Assembly (NCBI RefSeq): GCF_030445035.2
Contig: NC_080689.1
Location: forward strand, 24,705,278 to 24,769,277
Origin: Dasypus novemcinctus
Lineage: Eukaryota; Chordata; Mammalia; Cingulata; Dasypodidae
Length of the DNA stretch: 64,000 nt
Direction of reading: 5' to 3'
Shown: positions 11,791 through 22,449 of the stretch, in pieces
Layout of the letters: every line of letters starts with the position of its first letter
How positions within the stretch are numbered: position 1 is the stretch's first letter
Program-made: the position numbers and the translations under genes
Notes under the pieces: generated by a model
The model's input: only the letters and a program-made list of their open reading frames with translations
Databases searched by the model: none
What the model was told of the DNA's origin: nothing

Positions 11791-12311
11791 TAAATTGTAT
11801 TGAATATCCCCCTGATGCACCTAGACCTTCTTTGTTTAGATATTTCATTCAAACTCAAACACAAGTTTTCACGTGAAAACCTTTTCACAGGAAATTTTGT
11901 ATTGAGCTGGAAAATGGAAAACAGATTTAAGTGGATCTATTCTGATTCCTGAAGAGGTACAGGGTCCAGAGCCCTGGCCCTTCAGCTTCCCTCTCATTCT
12001 TTGAGGTGGCTCACCATGCCTCTTTTTTTAAAATCCCTGCTTCTCAAGGGTATTTACTTTCAGTATTAGAAACTTCCATAGATTTCAGTGAAACCCACAT
12101 AAGCTTCATATAGGATATACACTTACCACTTCCCATTTGGATTTATCTAAGCTTCATCTCTCCGAGAGAATATGATCCTTCCTTGCCCAAATGCACTAAA
12201 ACAAACGGTTCAGGTGGAAATATAACTTAATCTTCCTGAAGTATCCTTAAGAAATGTATTGAATGAACAAACATATCTTTAAACAAATTCTATCTGATAG
12301 TTCCCTCTTAC

Positions 12312-12374
12312 CTGTCGTCAATAGTATACTTGTTTGCTTCTATCTCAGAATGATTAAATGTGGGTGCCAAATTT
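12312..12374 (-). CDS. EIF2AK2: EIF2AK2 coding exon (linker to start of kinase domain)
   Basis: A 63-bp exon (1 + 20 codons + 2) encoding NLAPTFNHSEIEANKYTIDD, residues 246-265, aligned with human [20 protein letters not shown]. This is the short basic stretch that leads into the kinase N-lobe. The acceptor is taatttttag, preceded by a T-rich tract, and the donor gtaagag. The flanking phases agree (Arg codons split on both sides). Confidence 0.94.
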
Positions 12375-12987
12375 CTAAAAATTAAGAGAAAAATGTAAAA
12401 CAAATAAAACTGATATCAAATACAATTTGTTTAGTATCCATTGTATGCTATGCACTAGGCTTTTTATATTTTGAGTCAATTATTAGAATAGCAGAGTCAC
12501 AAGTATTAAATGATCTTGTTCTTTATAAAACTTTATACTTATAATTTTCCTCTGACCTGTAATAATTTTTCCCCAAAATTAACATTTTAATTAAATCAAG
12601 TTAAAAATGTTCATTGTAGAAAAGTCAACAAGGGTTTTAACAAAACCAAAAGACACCTTTTATACAATATATTTATATATTCACAGCAAAGTACTTCTGA
12701 GATTTTCTTTAATATTCTTTTAGTTGCTTATTTTAGTGAAAGTATAAATAATGTATATTAGTATGGAATGTCAGTAAATCTACTCTTCATTCTTTATTCT
12801 GGGATTTGGGCTTTCTAGAACAAGATACTTTATGATTCTCATGAGTGAATATTATGAACAAATTTGAAAAAAAAGAACAAATTAAGTTTTGACTAAAAGG
12901 TAGCGAAACAAAATGGTTGGTAGACTGACTACATCATCACACATTATCTTCGAAAATAACAAATAAGCACGATCATATAAACAGGTA

Positions 12988-13014
12988 TTGTGTGTATATG
13001 TGTGTGTGTGTGTA
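12988..13014 (+). repeat. (TG)n microsatellite
   Basis: A short TG run within AT-rich intron sequence. A further (TA)n/(TG)n tract lies at 13,397-13,438. Confidence 0.85.
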
Positions 13015-13090
13015 AACACAATTTTTAAGTTTAGTAATAGCAGTTAACTAGACCACCAACATTTGACTATTTTCTAAAAATTTGGTGACA

Positions 13091-13286
13091 GCAAAAGAGT
13101 GGGTGTAGCTCAGTGGTTGAGTACTTGCTTCGCATGTATAAGGTCCTGGGTTCAATCCCCAGTACCTCCTAAAATAAATAAATATATATATAGGGAAGCA
13201 GGTGTAGCTCTGTGGTTGAGTGCCTGCTTCCCATATATGAGGTCCTGGGTTCAATTCCCAATACCTCCTAAAAAATTTTTTCTTTT
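13091..13286 (+). mobile_element. Dimeric short tRNA-derived SINE, copy 3
   Basis: Two units start near GTGGGTGTAGCTCAGTGG and GCAGGTGTAGCTCTGTGG, with a short AT linker. TTTGGTGACA at 13,081-13,090 and 13,287-13,296 is an exact 10-bp duplication enclosing both. Confidence 0.85.
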
Positions 13287-13724
13287 TTTGGTGACATATA
13301 AAAATTTAATCAAATCAGATGAGAACTTCACTCTGTATTGCGTGACCATTTTTAAAATCCATAATAGAAATTCTGAACATAACCTGAAAAAGTGAATGTA
13401 TATATATGTGTGTATATATACATATATGTATATATATGAATGAATTTCTAAACTGAGAAACGAAGCCAAATCTCTCAAATATATATAGAATATAATACCA
13501 CAAACTGAAAATTTCTAATAAATGTTTTATTTTAGCTAATCAGAAATACTGGCTATTGAAAAATTCTGAGGTCAAAGACCTGTCATTCAGCTTACTATAA
13601 TACAAATTAGTCAAATGAACAAGACTGAAATTATTAACTTCCCACCAAAGAAATAAATTCTTCTCTTGATATTTCCTACTAATACCAAAAAGAAAACATC
13701 TTTACAATGAGCTTTCATTTTTTT

Positions 13725-15035
13725 AGAGAGTTAAATTTATTTAAGAAATCTCACTGGTCTTCAAAAATACTAAAAGGTATATAAATGCAATTTCCTTAAA
13801 GTTGACTTTTTCAACTAGAATTTAAGTTTACTTTGATTTTTTCCATTTAACACTTCAAGTTTCCACTCTGCAACTGTGATAACTACCTCAGATTTGTTAT
13901 GTTTATATCAATCACATCTTTCAGAATATGCTACTGTGTTACCTATGTACAATAAAGTAAATGTGAGAAACTGTACTAAATTTCAAAAGTAACACAATAA
14001 AGAAAAATTCAAGAATATGTAACATAAAAAAGGTAAGGTACAACAGGGATTCCCTTTTCACCATTAGTTTGGCTAAAAGAATCCTTTTTATACTTTTAAA
14101 GCTAATGTTGTAACTTTCATTTTTTCATTTGTCAAGAAAATAAAATTGATAGGTGGCCTATCTTTAATTTTTCAATTACAAACTAAAACAATAGACTAAA
14201 TTACTTTTACTAATATACACATCAAGTTATTGAAATGATGACCTCATGCAGTTCTCCCTTAAAGAAGACACTTGCAAGCACAAAGATGCAGAGGCATCTA
14301 CAGCCTTCAGATGTTTACTTGGAAAAAGTCTTCAATAGCAGTTTGATATTGAGTTTCCTCATCTAGTTGAAGATTCACAAAGTCTCCATAGTCAAACTGA
14401 TATCTTTGATTTAGATGACTAATGAAATCCCTAGTAATCTGGCTAGGATCTCCCCAGGGAAGAGATACACAAACGGGACATGTCACAGGAACTATCTGAA
14501 ATAAGTGATTGTTGTTACAGTAATCCAGTAAATGCTGTCTGGTAAAATTTGATGCTTGACACGAGGGACACTAAAAGGTGGGATGCCCAGAAGAACTTGT
14601 ATTCTCTTGTTATGTTTCTGTGTTATCAGATATGGATGTTTCACTCCTATTACTGTTCCCTATGGAATCCTGAGAGATCTGAAAGTTTGGAATGATAGAA
14701 GAAACACCACCCTCATCCTGATACTTCTTACAAAACTTGTAATGATATCTCTTAGGAGAGAATTTAATGTTTTGCACAGGACCTGCAGCTACCAGAAAAC
14801 CCCCTCATGATATTTTCAAGGTCTAAGGCCCATTCAGAACAAGCTTTCTCTCTTCTAGTCACATTTCCCCAATGGAGGGGACAATTGATTCCGCTTTCTC
14901 TCATTGCAGTCAGGAAACATTATCTACAGAAATCATGCTGACAGGTCCACATAGGTGTGTTGAGCACCTCCTGACAGGGCAGTAGAAATTGCCTTCAGTG
15001 TAGCACGTGGCTGCAGCGAGGTCCTCAGCTATGGC
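13725..15035 (-). pseudogene. RNF138: Processed RNF138 pseudogene
   Basis: A single intronless block on the minus strand resembles the RNF138 mRNA (E3 ubiquitin ligase, RING finger plus zinc fingers and a UIM). The best conserved part is the C-terminus, with SLPWGDPSQITRDFISHLNQ and NLQLDEETQYQTAIEDFF up to a TGA at 14,307. The coding region would span 15,032 to 14,307. The start codon is ATA, a 4-bp deletion right after FYCPV breaks the RING, and further stops follow. About 580 bp of 3'-UTR-like sequence ends with AATAAA (13,736-13,741) and an A-run, the mark of retroposition. It lies in an EIF2AK2 intron in the same orientation as the gene. I found no clear target-site duplication. Confidence 0.88.
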
Positions 15036-15059
15036 GAGGAGGGGTAAGGCATCAAGGTG

Positions 15060-16050
15060 ATGGTGGCCTGTAACAATTTTTACTCCTTCCCTGGCTACTT
15101 AACTTGTTCTCGGTTGGTGTGCCACTACCCTCTCCTTTTCTCCCTCCAGACTCAAAACCTCAGGAAGTACATCTCCTTACACCCTCATTCTAGTCGTTTT
15201 TCCTCTGTAATTTTTTTCTTACTGCTCATAGACCATCTACAATCAGAAGTTCAATCACCACCTGAAACTAAACATATCCAGATTGTTACCTTCCCTCTAG
15301 GCCTCAAGTTCTCAACTTCCTTCACAGTATCAGTGCCTCAGTTCTTTTCTGCACCCTGTTCAGAACAGAAGAAATCTTCAAATCCTTTCTCCTTGATCTC
15401 TTCTTTACTCTCTCACTCAATTCCTATAACTCTATTCCCTAAGCTATGTCTACTCTTTACTTATCCCTCCTCTCTGCCACAATCACCGAGGCCGGGTGCC
15501 TGATCATCTGACAGCCAGACTCTCTTTTCTCCATCCACAACACACATCAGGAACCATCTTTCTTCAGCACCTCTATCTACTATTCAGAATACACTGGTGG
15601 CTCAGAATGGCTCCTCCTGCCATCTTGCCTTCATTTCTGACTCTATTTACAACTTTGTTTTCTATTCAGCTAAAAAAAACAACATAATGTTTGGTCTTTG
15701 TTTTCCTACCCAAGATGATACACCATTCGACTCTACCTATGTGTCTGCAAAATAATGCTCTTCTCTTGAAAACAACTCTCCAAGCCCACTTCTTCTGTGG
15801 CCATTCACCACTCTAGTGAGATCCATACAGTACACTGTGGCTACAGAGCAGTGGATACATGTGTTCAAAGATCTCTCCACATATTTAAAATTATTTGTGG
15901 ACCCCAAGCTTTTTTGAGTCTTCACAAAGATTTCTTCTGAAATTCTACTCAAAGAAGGGTGTACAATACTCTACAAATGCTGAAGACTTAAGAAATAAGG
16001 TTCACAGATTGAGTGAGATAAAATGACTTCAAAATGTTTGATACATAATG
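15060..16050. other. Intron sequence, pyrimidine-rich, unclassified
   Basis: 15.06-15.7 kb is C/T-rich text with two chance plus-strand frames. It may be old L2, but I could not anchor it to a consensus. Confidence 0.4.
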
Positions 16051-16058
16051 ACACTCAC

Positions 16059-16093
16059 CTCTTTACCTTCTTGTGATTATTTGAGAGAATGTT
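16059..16093 (-). CDS. EIF2AK2: EIF2AK2 micro-exon (35 bp, linker)
   Basis: A 35-bp exon encoding NILSNNHKKVK (residues 234-244) plus two bases of an Arg codon, matching human NGLRNNQRKAKR. The acceptor is tttgttacag and the donor gtgagt. Its identity rests on the short match plus exact phase agreement with both neighbours. It forms the basic end of the inter-domain linker. Confidence 0.92.
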
Positions 16094-16479
16094 CTGTAAC
16101 AAAAGAAAATGGAAAACGGAGTCGGGTGATTAAACCAACTATCAACTTGCTAAGGAAGATTCTTTCCTCCTCCTAACTGGTTCTGTGGCCACATTTCTTT
16201 GTCTATCAGAGTAACAGGTGCATTAATTTTTATACTCTCATCAAGAGTTACTATTACTATAGGGGATATATGGAAAAAATATACCAAGTGCATGCTATGA
16301 ACCACAGTTTGTGGTAATAGTCTGACCCTGTTCTTTCATAATTTGTAAAAAGTATTCCACAACAATGTAAGGTTTTGGTCAAGGGGCAGTATATGGGAAT
16401 TCTGTGCATTTTGCATGTTTTGTAAGTTCACAACCTCTCTAATTTAAAAAAATAGAGAAAAAAAGTTGATGTTAATGGA

Positions 16480-16990
16480 CAGGAGGCTTTTTCTAATTTT
16501 TTCCTATTACAAATGATGTTGCAAAGAACATCCTTATACATGTTTTGCTGTGCACGCATGTGAGTGCTTCTCTAGTACACAGTCTTAGGAGTGGAATTGC
16601 TTGGCCGAACAGCCTGCTCAGACACCTTCAACTTTACTACATTATGCCAAAATTGTTGTACCAACTTATACTTCCACCAGCTGGATATGAGTTGTAACTG
16701 GAAGGGAGCAACACCTGGTATTTCAAGACTTAATTTTTGTCTATCTGATGGGTTTGAAATGATATCTAATTGTTGTTTTGATCTTAATTTTTCTGATTAT
16801 GACTGAAGTAAGGCATCTTTTCTTACGTTTGTTGCCCAATTGGGTATCTATCTCTTCTCTGAATTGTCTGTTTATATGTTCTGCACATTTTTCTACCAAA
16901 TCTGTCTTTTTTCTTATTATTGAGTTGAAGTTCTTTATAAACAGGATACTTTTGTAACACTAATCACCATAAAAAGTATGATTTTTAAAT
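16480..16990 (-). mobile_element. L1 (mammalian-wide) 3' fragment
   Basis: Reverse L1M-type text, with landmarks AGGAGTGGAATTGCTTGG and GGGTTTGAAATGATATCTAA, then GTTGAAGTTCTTTATAAACA. Confidence 0.8.
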
Positions 16991-17334
16991 TTTGTTTTTC
17001 ATTTAAGTTTAGTTCTGATTTTTTTAAAAAACAGAAGCAGAGCTATATAAGTGAATTTTAAATATTGTCAGGCTGGTGGAAGAATAAAGCAAGATCATAG
17101 GAATATATGAAAGTATGTGAGAGAGAAAGATGGGAGGAAGGTGTGGAAGGTTTGCATGTGAAGAGGGGTTAATGAAGAAGGGAGAGAAGATCAAAAGTCT
17201 GCTAAATATTATTATTCAATAGGAGTATGAGATAAAAATATTAAAATTATGTTTAGGTACTGGAAGTCCTTTTTAAATGAGGAAATGCAAGGGCAAATAA
17301 GATTAACTAGGAAGCTTAGAGACTGATATTATAC

Positions 17335-17428
17335 CATATGAGGTGAAGAATAAACTTTTGAACCGTCTTTGCTATACTTTCCTTCTAATGTATTTTCTGA
17401 GGAGTCATTTTCAGGTGATTCAGAAGAA
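17335..17428 (-). CDS. EIF2AK2: EIF2AK2 coding exon (acidic/Ser-rich linker, distal)
   Basis: A 94-bp exon (1 + 31 codons) encoding SSESPENDSSENTLEGKYSK and then DGSKVYSSPHM, residues 203-233. It aligns with the human segment starting SESSSEGDFSADTSE and ending SLLM, but with little identity past the first few residues, as expected for the fast-evolving PKR linker. The acceptor is ttctcctag. The donor, ATG followed by gtataa, is weak for a mammalian 5' splice site. Confidence 0.9.
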
Positions 17429-17599
17429 CTAGGAGAAAAGTAAAAAACTATTAGTTTACGAATGCTATTCAGTTTTGGTTGAAAAATCAGTCATTTCTTT
17501 CTCTAAAGTCTTCATTAAACATTAAACATTTTCATAAAAGTGATTATTTCAGGCAGCAATTTGAATTTATTAAGTATCACAGAATTTGCTCACACTTAC

Positions 17600-17679
17600 T
17601 TTGTGACTGTTTCTGAAGAAAAGACTTTGAGACCAATGGACACAGAAGTGAAAGATTCAGAGGATCGTAGGCCAACTCT
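17600..17679 (-). CDS. EIF2AK2: EIF2AK2 coding exon (linker, proximal)
   Basis: An 80-bp exon (26 codons + 2) encoding RVGLRSSESFTSVSIGLKVF then SSETVT, residues 176-201. The acceptor ctcttccctacag and donor gtaagt are both strong. Its length (2 mod 3) is exactly what is needed to link the phase-0 donor upstream to the next exon. It aligns position for position with human [20 protein letters not shown] plus LVTSTL, but only about a quarter of the residues match. Confidence 0.88.
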
Positions 17680-18046
17680 CTGTAGGGAAGAGAGGCACTT
17701 GGAAGGTTTAAATGGAATTAAATTACTACTCCACAGTGGTAAGTCTCTGTGTACTACCACATTTATTTCCCCTAATTTACCAAATTTACAACTAGGAACA
17801 ATTATAAGATTGATTCATTTCTTATGGAAGTTTGATTTGTATTTAAGTAACAAGCCTGAGTTACATCAGACCTTTTTTCCCTCCCTCTGAAGACCCATGG
17901 CTCATAGTTCACTGGTAAGACAGAACGGTGGAATCATTTTAGCTTATGATTGGCTGTCCCTGGCATCACGTAAACATTGTATAACCCCAAACAAACTTCA
18001 GAAGTAATTTTAAAATATAAAAATCAAGTCCAAAGGTAACACATAC

Positions 18047-18173
18047 CATTGAGGTTTTTTCTGAATTTATCTGCTCAAATGCAAGTTTAGCAGCCAACTG
18101 TTTTGCTTCCTGTTTAGTAGAACCTGTGGCAACGTCAAAACTGTGCTGCCCAACTTTGCAGTTACAATGAAAT
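18047..18173 (-). CDS. EIF2AK2: EIF2AK2 coding exon (dsRBD2, C-terminal half)
   Basis: A 127-bp exon (1 + 42 codons) encoding residues 134-175, beginning [17 protein letters not shown]. It contains [14 protein letters not shown], the RNA-contacting N-terminus of dsRBD helix 2, identical to human, including Lys153 and Lys157 (human 150 and 154). The acceptor is ttctcctag and the donor gtatgt. The beta-2/beta-3 strand before helix 2 differs from human at several places. Confidence 0.96.
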
Positions 18174-19256
18174 CTAGGAGAAATGATGGAAAGTATTTAT
18201 CCAAATATCAAAAATAGAGTAAGCCTAAGTAATGATATGAAAAAAATGACATTAACAAAGGCCTTAAGATAATATCAATTTAGTAGGCAGATTAATAGTC
18301 CATGTCTTATATAATTTAAACCTTCCGTAAGATGGCTGACCAATTGGCCTGAATAATCAGGATTGGCTCACTTCCCAGATTGCATTTTCCAGACAATTTC
18401 TAACTCTCTGGTGCTTCGTTGAAAGGTCTGGCACAAAGGTAAAATAATACGGGGAATGCAAAAGGAGGAGAAATATCCTCATGAATGGTGAAATGATGCT
18501 CAAACATAAAGAGCCAGTAGAGAAAGTGGACTTCACAGGAGAAGCTACAACGTGACAGTTCTACAGGCTTTTGTAGGGGTGGGCACAGCATGGATTTTGC
18601 TATCCCTTCAGAATTTTGGGGGCTACCTGCTTAAGTGCACCTAGACCTAAGGAACGCCGCACTGTGCGGATCCCCAGACTGAATCCACACATGCCTCACT
18701 CACTCTGAACTCACCCAGTTCTTCCCACTCATCACATCCCTCAGACCCTGGTGTCCTTCCTCATAATCTAGGGTCCTAAAACCCGTTCCTTCTAATACAT
18801 GGTATTTGTCTGGAGAGTGATACTTTGGATCAAACCTGAAGGACAAACAGACACCTGTACTAAGGCTCCCTAATCTGACAATGGCAGCAAGAGAGTCATT
18901 CCACCCGTGTGGCAGAGCGGTTTTCATACTACCACCACGAGCTGAGGGATGGGAAGTTTGCCACATCCCTGGATCAGTGGCACCCCATATTCTCTTAAGT
19001 CTCCTGCAGACCAAACCATGCAGATATACCCCAGAAAGAAAGGAAACCCAGACTTGATCAATTATGGTGTGTGGGCTCCAAGGCCTTAGCAATTAAACAT
19101 TTTAATATTTTTATTACAAAGATGTCCAACGGCTTACACCTTTCATGCAAAATGTCTAAAAAAGGACAAATATTTTCTGGAAAATCAACAGGAAATTAAG
19201 CCTGCTTTATTACTTAGAAACAAAGGAACAGAAGGAAAAGCCAAAGAACATCTTAC

Positions 19257-19405
19257 CTTTTGGGCCCAGGCTCCCTTGATTCATATTGTTCATAATTTAC
19301 AGGTAGATTTTCCTTCTGGGCAAACCTATTAATTAGGCCTATGTAATTCCCAATGGATAGTCCGTCTGAAGTATCTGTTGTCGGCAGTGATAAAGAACTA
19401 ACCTC
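19257..19405 (-). CDS. EIF2AK2: EIF2AK2 coding exon (inter-dsRBD linker and start of dsRBD2)
   Basis: A 149-bp exon (49 codons + 2) encoding [20 protein letters not shown] then [20 protein letters not shown] and YESREPGPK, residues 84-132. GNYIGLINR is the first helix of dsRBD2, matching human closely. The acceptor is tttctttgtag and the donor gtaaga. Confidence 0.96.
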
Positions 19406-19737
19406 CTACAAAGAAAAAATCTTGTTTAATATAAGTGACAACAAAGATATAATTCTTTATTTTACTTGTTTTCTAATAAAATTACTAAATGAGTAATCTG
19501 AAAGACAACTTAGATTTTACCTATTACAAACCTAGAGTAAAAGTGTTAGTATATGCCTCCTCTCACCAGAAAAAAATCCACTCAGATAAATTTTAACAAC
19601 AGGAAAGAAATAGCCCATTTTCCTTTTATAGTTTCATTTAAAAAACCAAAATAGTCCATTTTCTTGTTTTAGCCTGCAATTTTCTCTCCAAAGACCTATT
19701 ACTTTTTTCCATTCCGTTTTCTACACTATATACTTCT

Positions 19738-20262
19738 GTTGGTATATCAGTTTGGCATTGTTTATGAATTCCAAAAATAGATATTGAATTATGTTTGTAA
19801 ACTGGTCTGTTTCTCTGGGTATTATTAAATTATGATTAGGGCTTTGATTGGGCCACATCAGTAGGATGTTGAGTCCTGGTGAGTGGGAACTCACAGAGAA
19901 ACCACATCACACAGAAAGGAGGTTGGAGATTTGAGCTGGAGCTTGGGAAGAAGGCACGCAGGAAAGAGAAGAGCAGCTAAGCCCCAAGAGAATCGAGCCC
20001 TGGGGAGAGAGACAAAGCCTAGAGAGCCTTATAATCTACATCTGACCTTGTGGAGAGAACAGACTTCAGAGGAAGGCTGAAGTCAGCAGCCATCTTGCTC
20101 CAATATGTGGCAACAGACTTTGGTGAGGGAAGTAACTTACACTTTATGGCCTAGTAACTATAAGTTTCTACCCCAAATAAAAAGCCATTATGAAAGCCAA
20201 CAGATTTCTTATATTTTGTATCAGTATTCCTGTGGCTGACAAATACAGTTGGTTTAGTGTAT
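19738..20262 (+). repeat. LTR-like repeat, family B, copy 1
   Basis: About 520 bp from GTATATCAGTTTGGCATTG to GGCTGACAAATACAG. The sequence is shared with copies at 28.9 and 29.3 kb and a related one at 37.9 kb. The layout is like a MaLR LTR, but I cannot name the family. Confidence 0.6.
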
Positions 20263-20379
20263 TCTTTCTAAATCTCAAACAGAGTAAGAGAGATTAAAAT
20301 AAAGCTACACCCTGGATCACAACTTAAGGAAAAAGCTGAATATCACAGCATCATACCTGGTGTTATGATATGTGTGTGA

Positions 20380-20950
20380 CTGTTTTTTATCTAACAAAAT
20401 CTGTTTGAAATGTGTCTATTTTTATTAATGCTATCAAAGAACTAGCTTTTGGTTTTATTAGTTTTCTTGTTTTCTTTTACATTCATTTCTGGTCTTTTTT
20501 TTTTTTTTTTTTTAAAGATTTATTTTTATTTATTTAATTCCCCTCCCCTCCCCCGGTTGTCTGTTTTCTGTGTCTTTTTGCTGCGTCTTGTTTCTTTGTC
20601 CACTTCTGTTGTCGTCAGCGGCATGGGGAGTGTGGGCAGCGCCATTCCTCGGCAGGCTACTCCCTCCTTCGCGTTGGGCGGCTCTCCTTATGGGTGCACT
20701 CTTTGCGCGTGGGGCTCCCCTACGCGGGGGACACCCCTGTGTAGCACGGCACTCCTTGCGCGCATCAGCACTGCGCATGGGCCAGCTCCACACAGGTCAA
20801 GGAGGCCCGGGGCTTGAACCGCGGACCTCCCATGTGGTAGACGGACGCCCTAACCACTGGGCCAAAGTCCGTTTCCCTCATTTCTGGTCTTATGTTTATT
20901 ATTTTCTTTCTTATTCATTTTGGGGGAAGAAGAGACTATGATTCTTTTCC
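20380..20950 (-). mobile_element. L1 ORF2 fragment, split by a DAS SINE
   Basis: Text such as CAAAGAACTAGCTTTTGGTT matches L1 ORF2 in reverse. The L1 continues after the DAS at 20,878; weaker L1-like text may extend to about 21,500. Confidence 0.65.
20497..20877 (-). mobile_element. DAS SINE, long form
   Basis: Complete reverse copy inserted in an L1. The exact duplication TCATTTCTGGTCTT lies at 20,483-20,496 and 20,878-20,891. Confidence 0.92.
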
Positions 20951-21826
20951 TAACTCCTTGGCCCATTACGTATAAGTTATTAATAACGTATAAGTTTGTG
21001 ATTTTGCTTGATTTTTTTTTTTAATGCTGGTTAAAAGGACTCTATCTTCAAGTAAGATTATTTTCAGGACAGTATCTTGAAAGCTAGATTTTCTCAAAAT
21101 TTTCAATGTCTGAAAATGATCCTCTACTGTCCCAGGTAAATGACTTCATGCCTCATTTTCTAGCCATCATTCTGTCTCCTAGTTTTCAGTGTTGCTGTGG
21201 CCCACCTAAAATTCTTTTTCATTTTTACATTTCATATAATTTCCTTTTCCTGCCTAGATGCTTCTTGGATTCCTTCTTCATCCCTGGATCTTAGTACTTT
21301 CACAAAGATCAATTTTGTTCTTGGTGAGTCTGTATTTTCCCAAACCTGATGAGTCATTTTAATCTATAGTCAGCACTTTCTTCATTTCAGAAAAAGTTTT
21401 CTGCTGAAATGTCCTGAAGTATTTTTTTTCTGTACTATTTACTGTTCTCTTCTTCAGAAATACATGTATAGATCTTTCTTCTTACATGCACTTTCATCCC
21501 TTCATTTTTTCCCACTCTGCTCCCTCAATTAGGGGGAGGGGGCTCCTGCCAAAACCTGTCAGCTCATTTCTCACTGTTTCCTTTCCATATTTGTTAGCTG
21601 GCACTCTAAACAGGCATTACCCAGCTTTGCCCACTATTTCCTAGGTATTCCTCTTACTTGGAGTTCTACAGATGGAGACAGGGAAAAAATTGAACTAAAT
21701 TCCTGAACATAAATGAACCTGCAAATGGCTGTCCTTTGGGTATTTTCCCATAAGAGAAAAAGAAATACATATATATATATATGCGCAAGTTCTCTTTTAC
21801 TGGAAAAGAAAACAGTAATTGCTCAC

Positions 21827-21956
21827 CTTGTTTTCTTTATTTTCTTTATTAAGTATATCAAAAGCTACTTTGGCTGCAGCATTTTTTGCTTCCTTCTTTG
21901 ATCTACCTTCTGCTGCTGGAAATTCTTGCTCCTCTATTATAACTTGGAATGTAAAC
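21827..21956 (-). CDS. EIF2AK2: EIF2AK2 coding exon (dsRBD1 core)
   Basis: A 130-bp exon (1 + 43 codons) encoding residues 41-83, starting [20 protein letters not shown]. The helix-2 RNA-binding motif [13 protein letters not shown] is identical to human, and Lys60, Lys61 and Lys64 fall at the human positions. The exon ends in a repeated KEN motif (NKENKENK) where human has NKEKK. The acceptor is ttgtaatcag and the donor gtgagc. Confidence 0.97.
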
Positions 21957-22314
21957 CTGATTACAAAGAAAATATTCACAAAATATTACAGCACTGATGC
22001 ATTACATAAGGACATGCTCTCTAAGCACTATTGCCTCCTGTGACTAACTTTGAAGCTTTGAACCTATGTTCAATACAGAATTTAAGCACTCACACCCAAA
22101 CAGCAAAACTGCATATCTTCTTGAAGCATAGAAAGGCTTATGAAGTCTTTTTCTCTGGAGTCCTCTGGAGTTACCACTGTATGCCCAGGGATTCTCACAG
22201 AACTCTTTGGTAATTTCACTACAGGGCTGAAGTATTGACTTTAAAATTGTGCCAGAACTGTCTTTCCCCCAGGTTGCATTTTATAGCACCACACCCTTTT
22301 TTATAGCACCTTAC

Positions 22315-22449
22315 CTTGACTCATGTGGCAGTCCTGTCTTAGGCAATTCACGATAACTAAGTTTTACATTATGTTTCTGATGATATTTATTAAGTTCTTC
22401 TATGAAGAAACCTGGTGAAAGAGCATTGGCCATTTCTACTTCCAACAAC
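22315..22449 (-). CDS. EIF2AK2: EIF2AK2 first coding exon (ATG at 22433)
   Basis: The exon carries 16 bp of 5' UTR and then the start codon at 22,433, encoding [20 protein letters not shown] and on to PHES (39 codons + 2). It aligns with human [20 protein letters not shown]. The ATG context GAAATGG is good and the leader GGAAGTAGAA resembles the human sequence just before the ATG. The acceptor is cttctgttgtag and the donor gtaagg. Confidence 0.97.

Noticed and set aside
15057-15687. Ser/Leu/Pro-rich frame of 148 codons
   Set aside because: It is pyrimidine-rich low-complexity text with no start context, splice signals or known motif.
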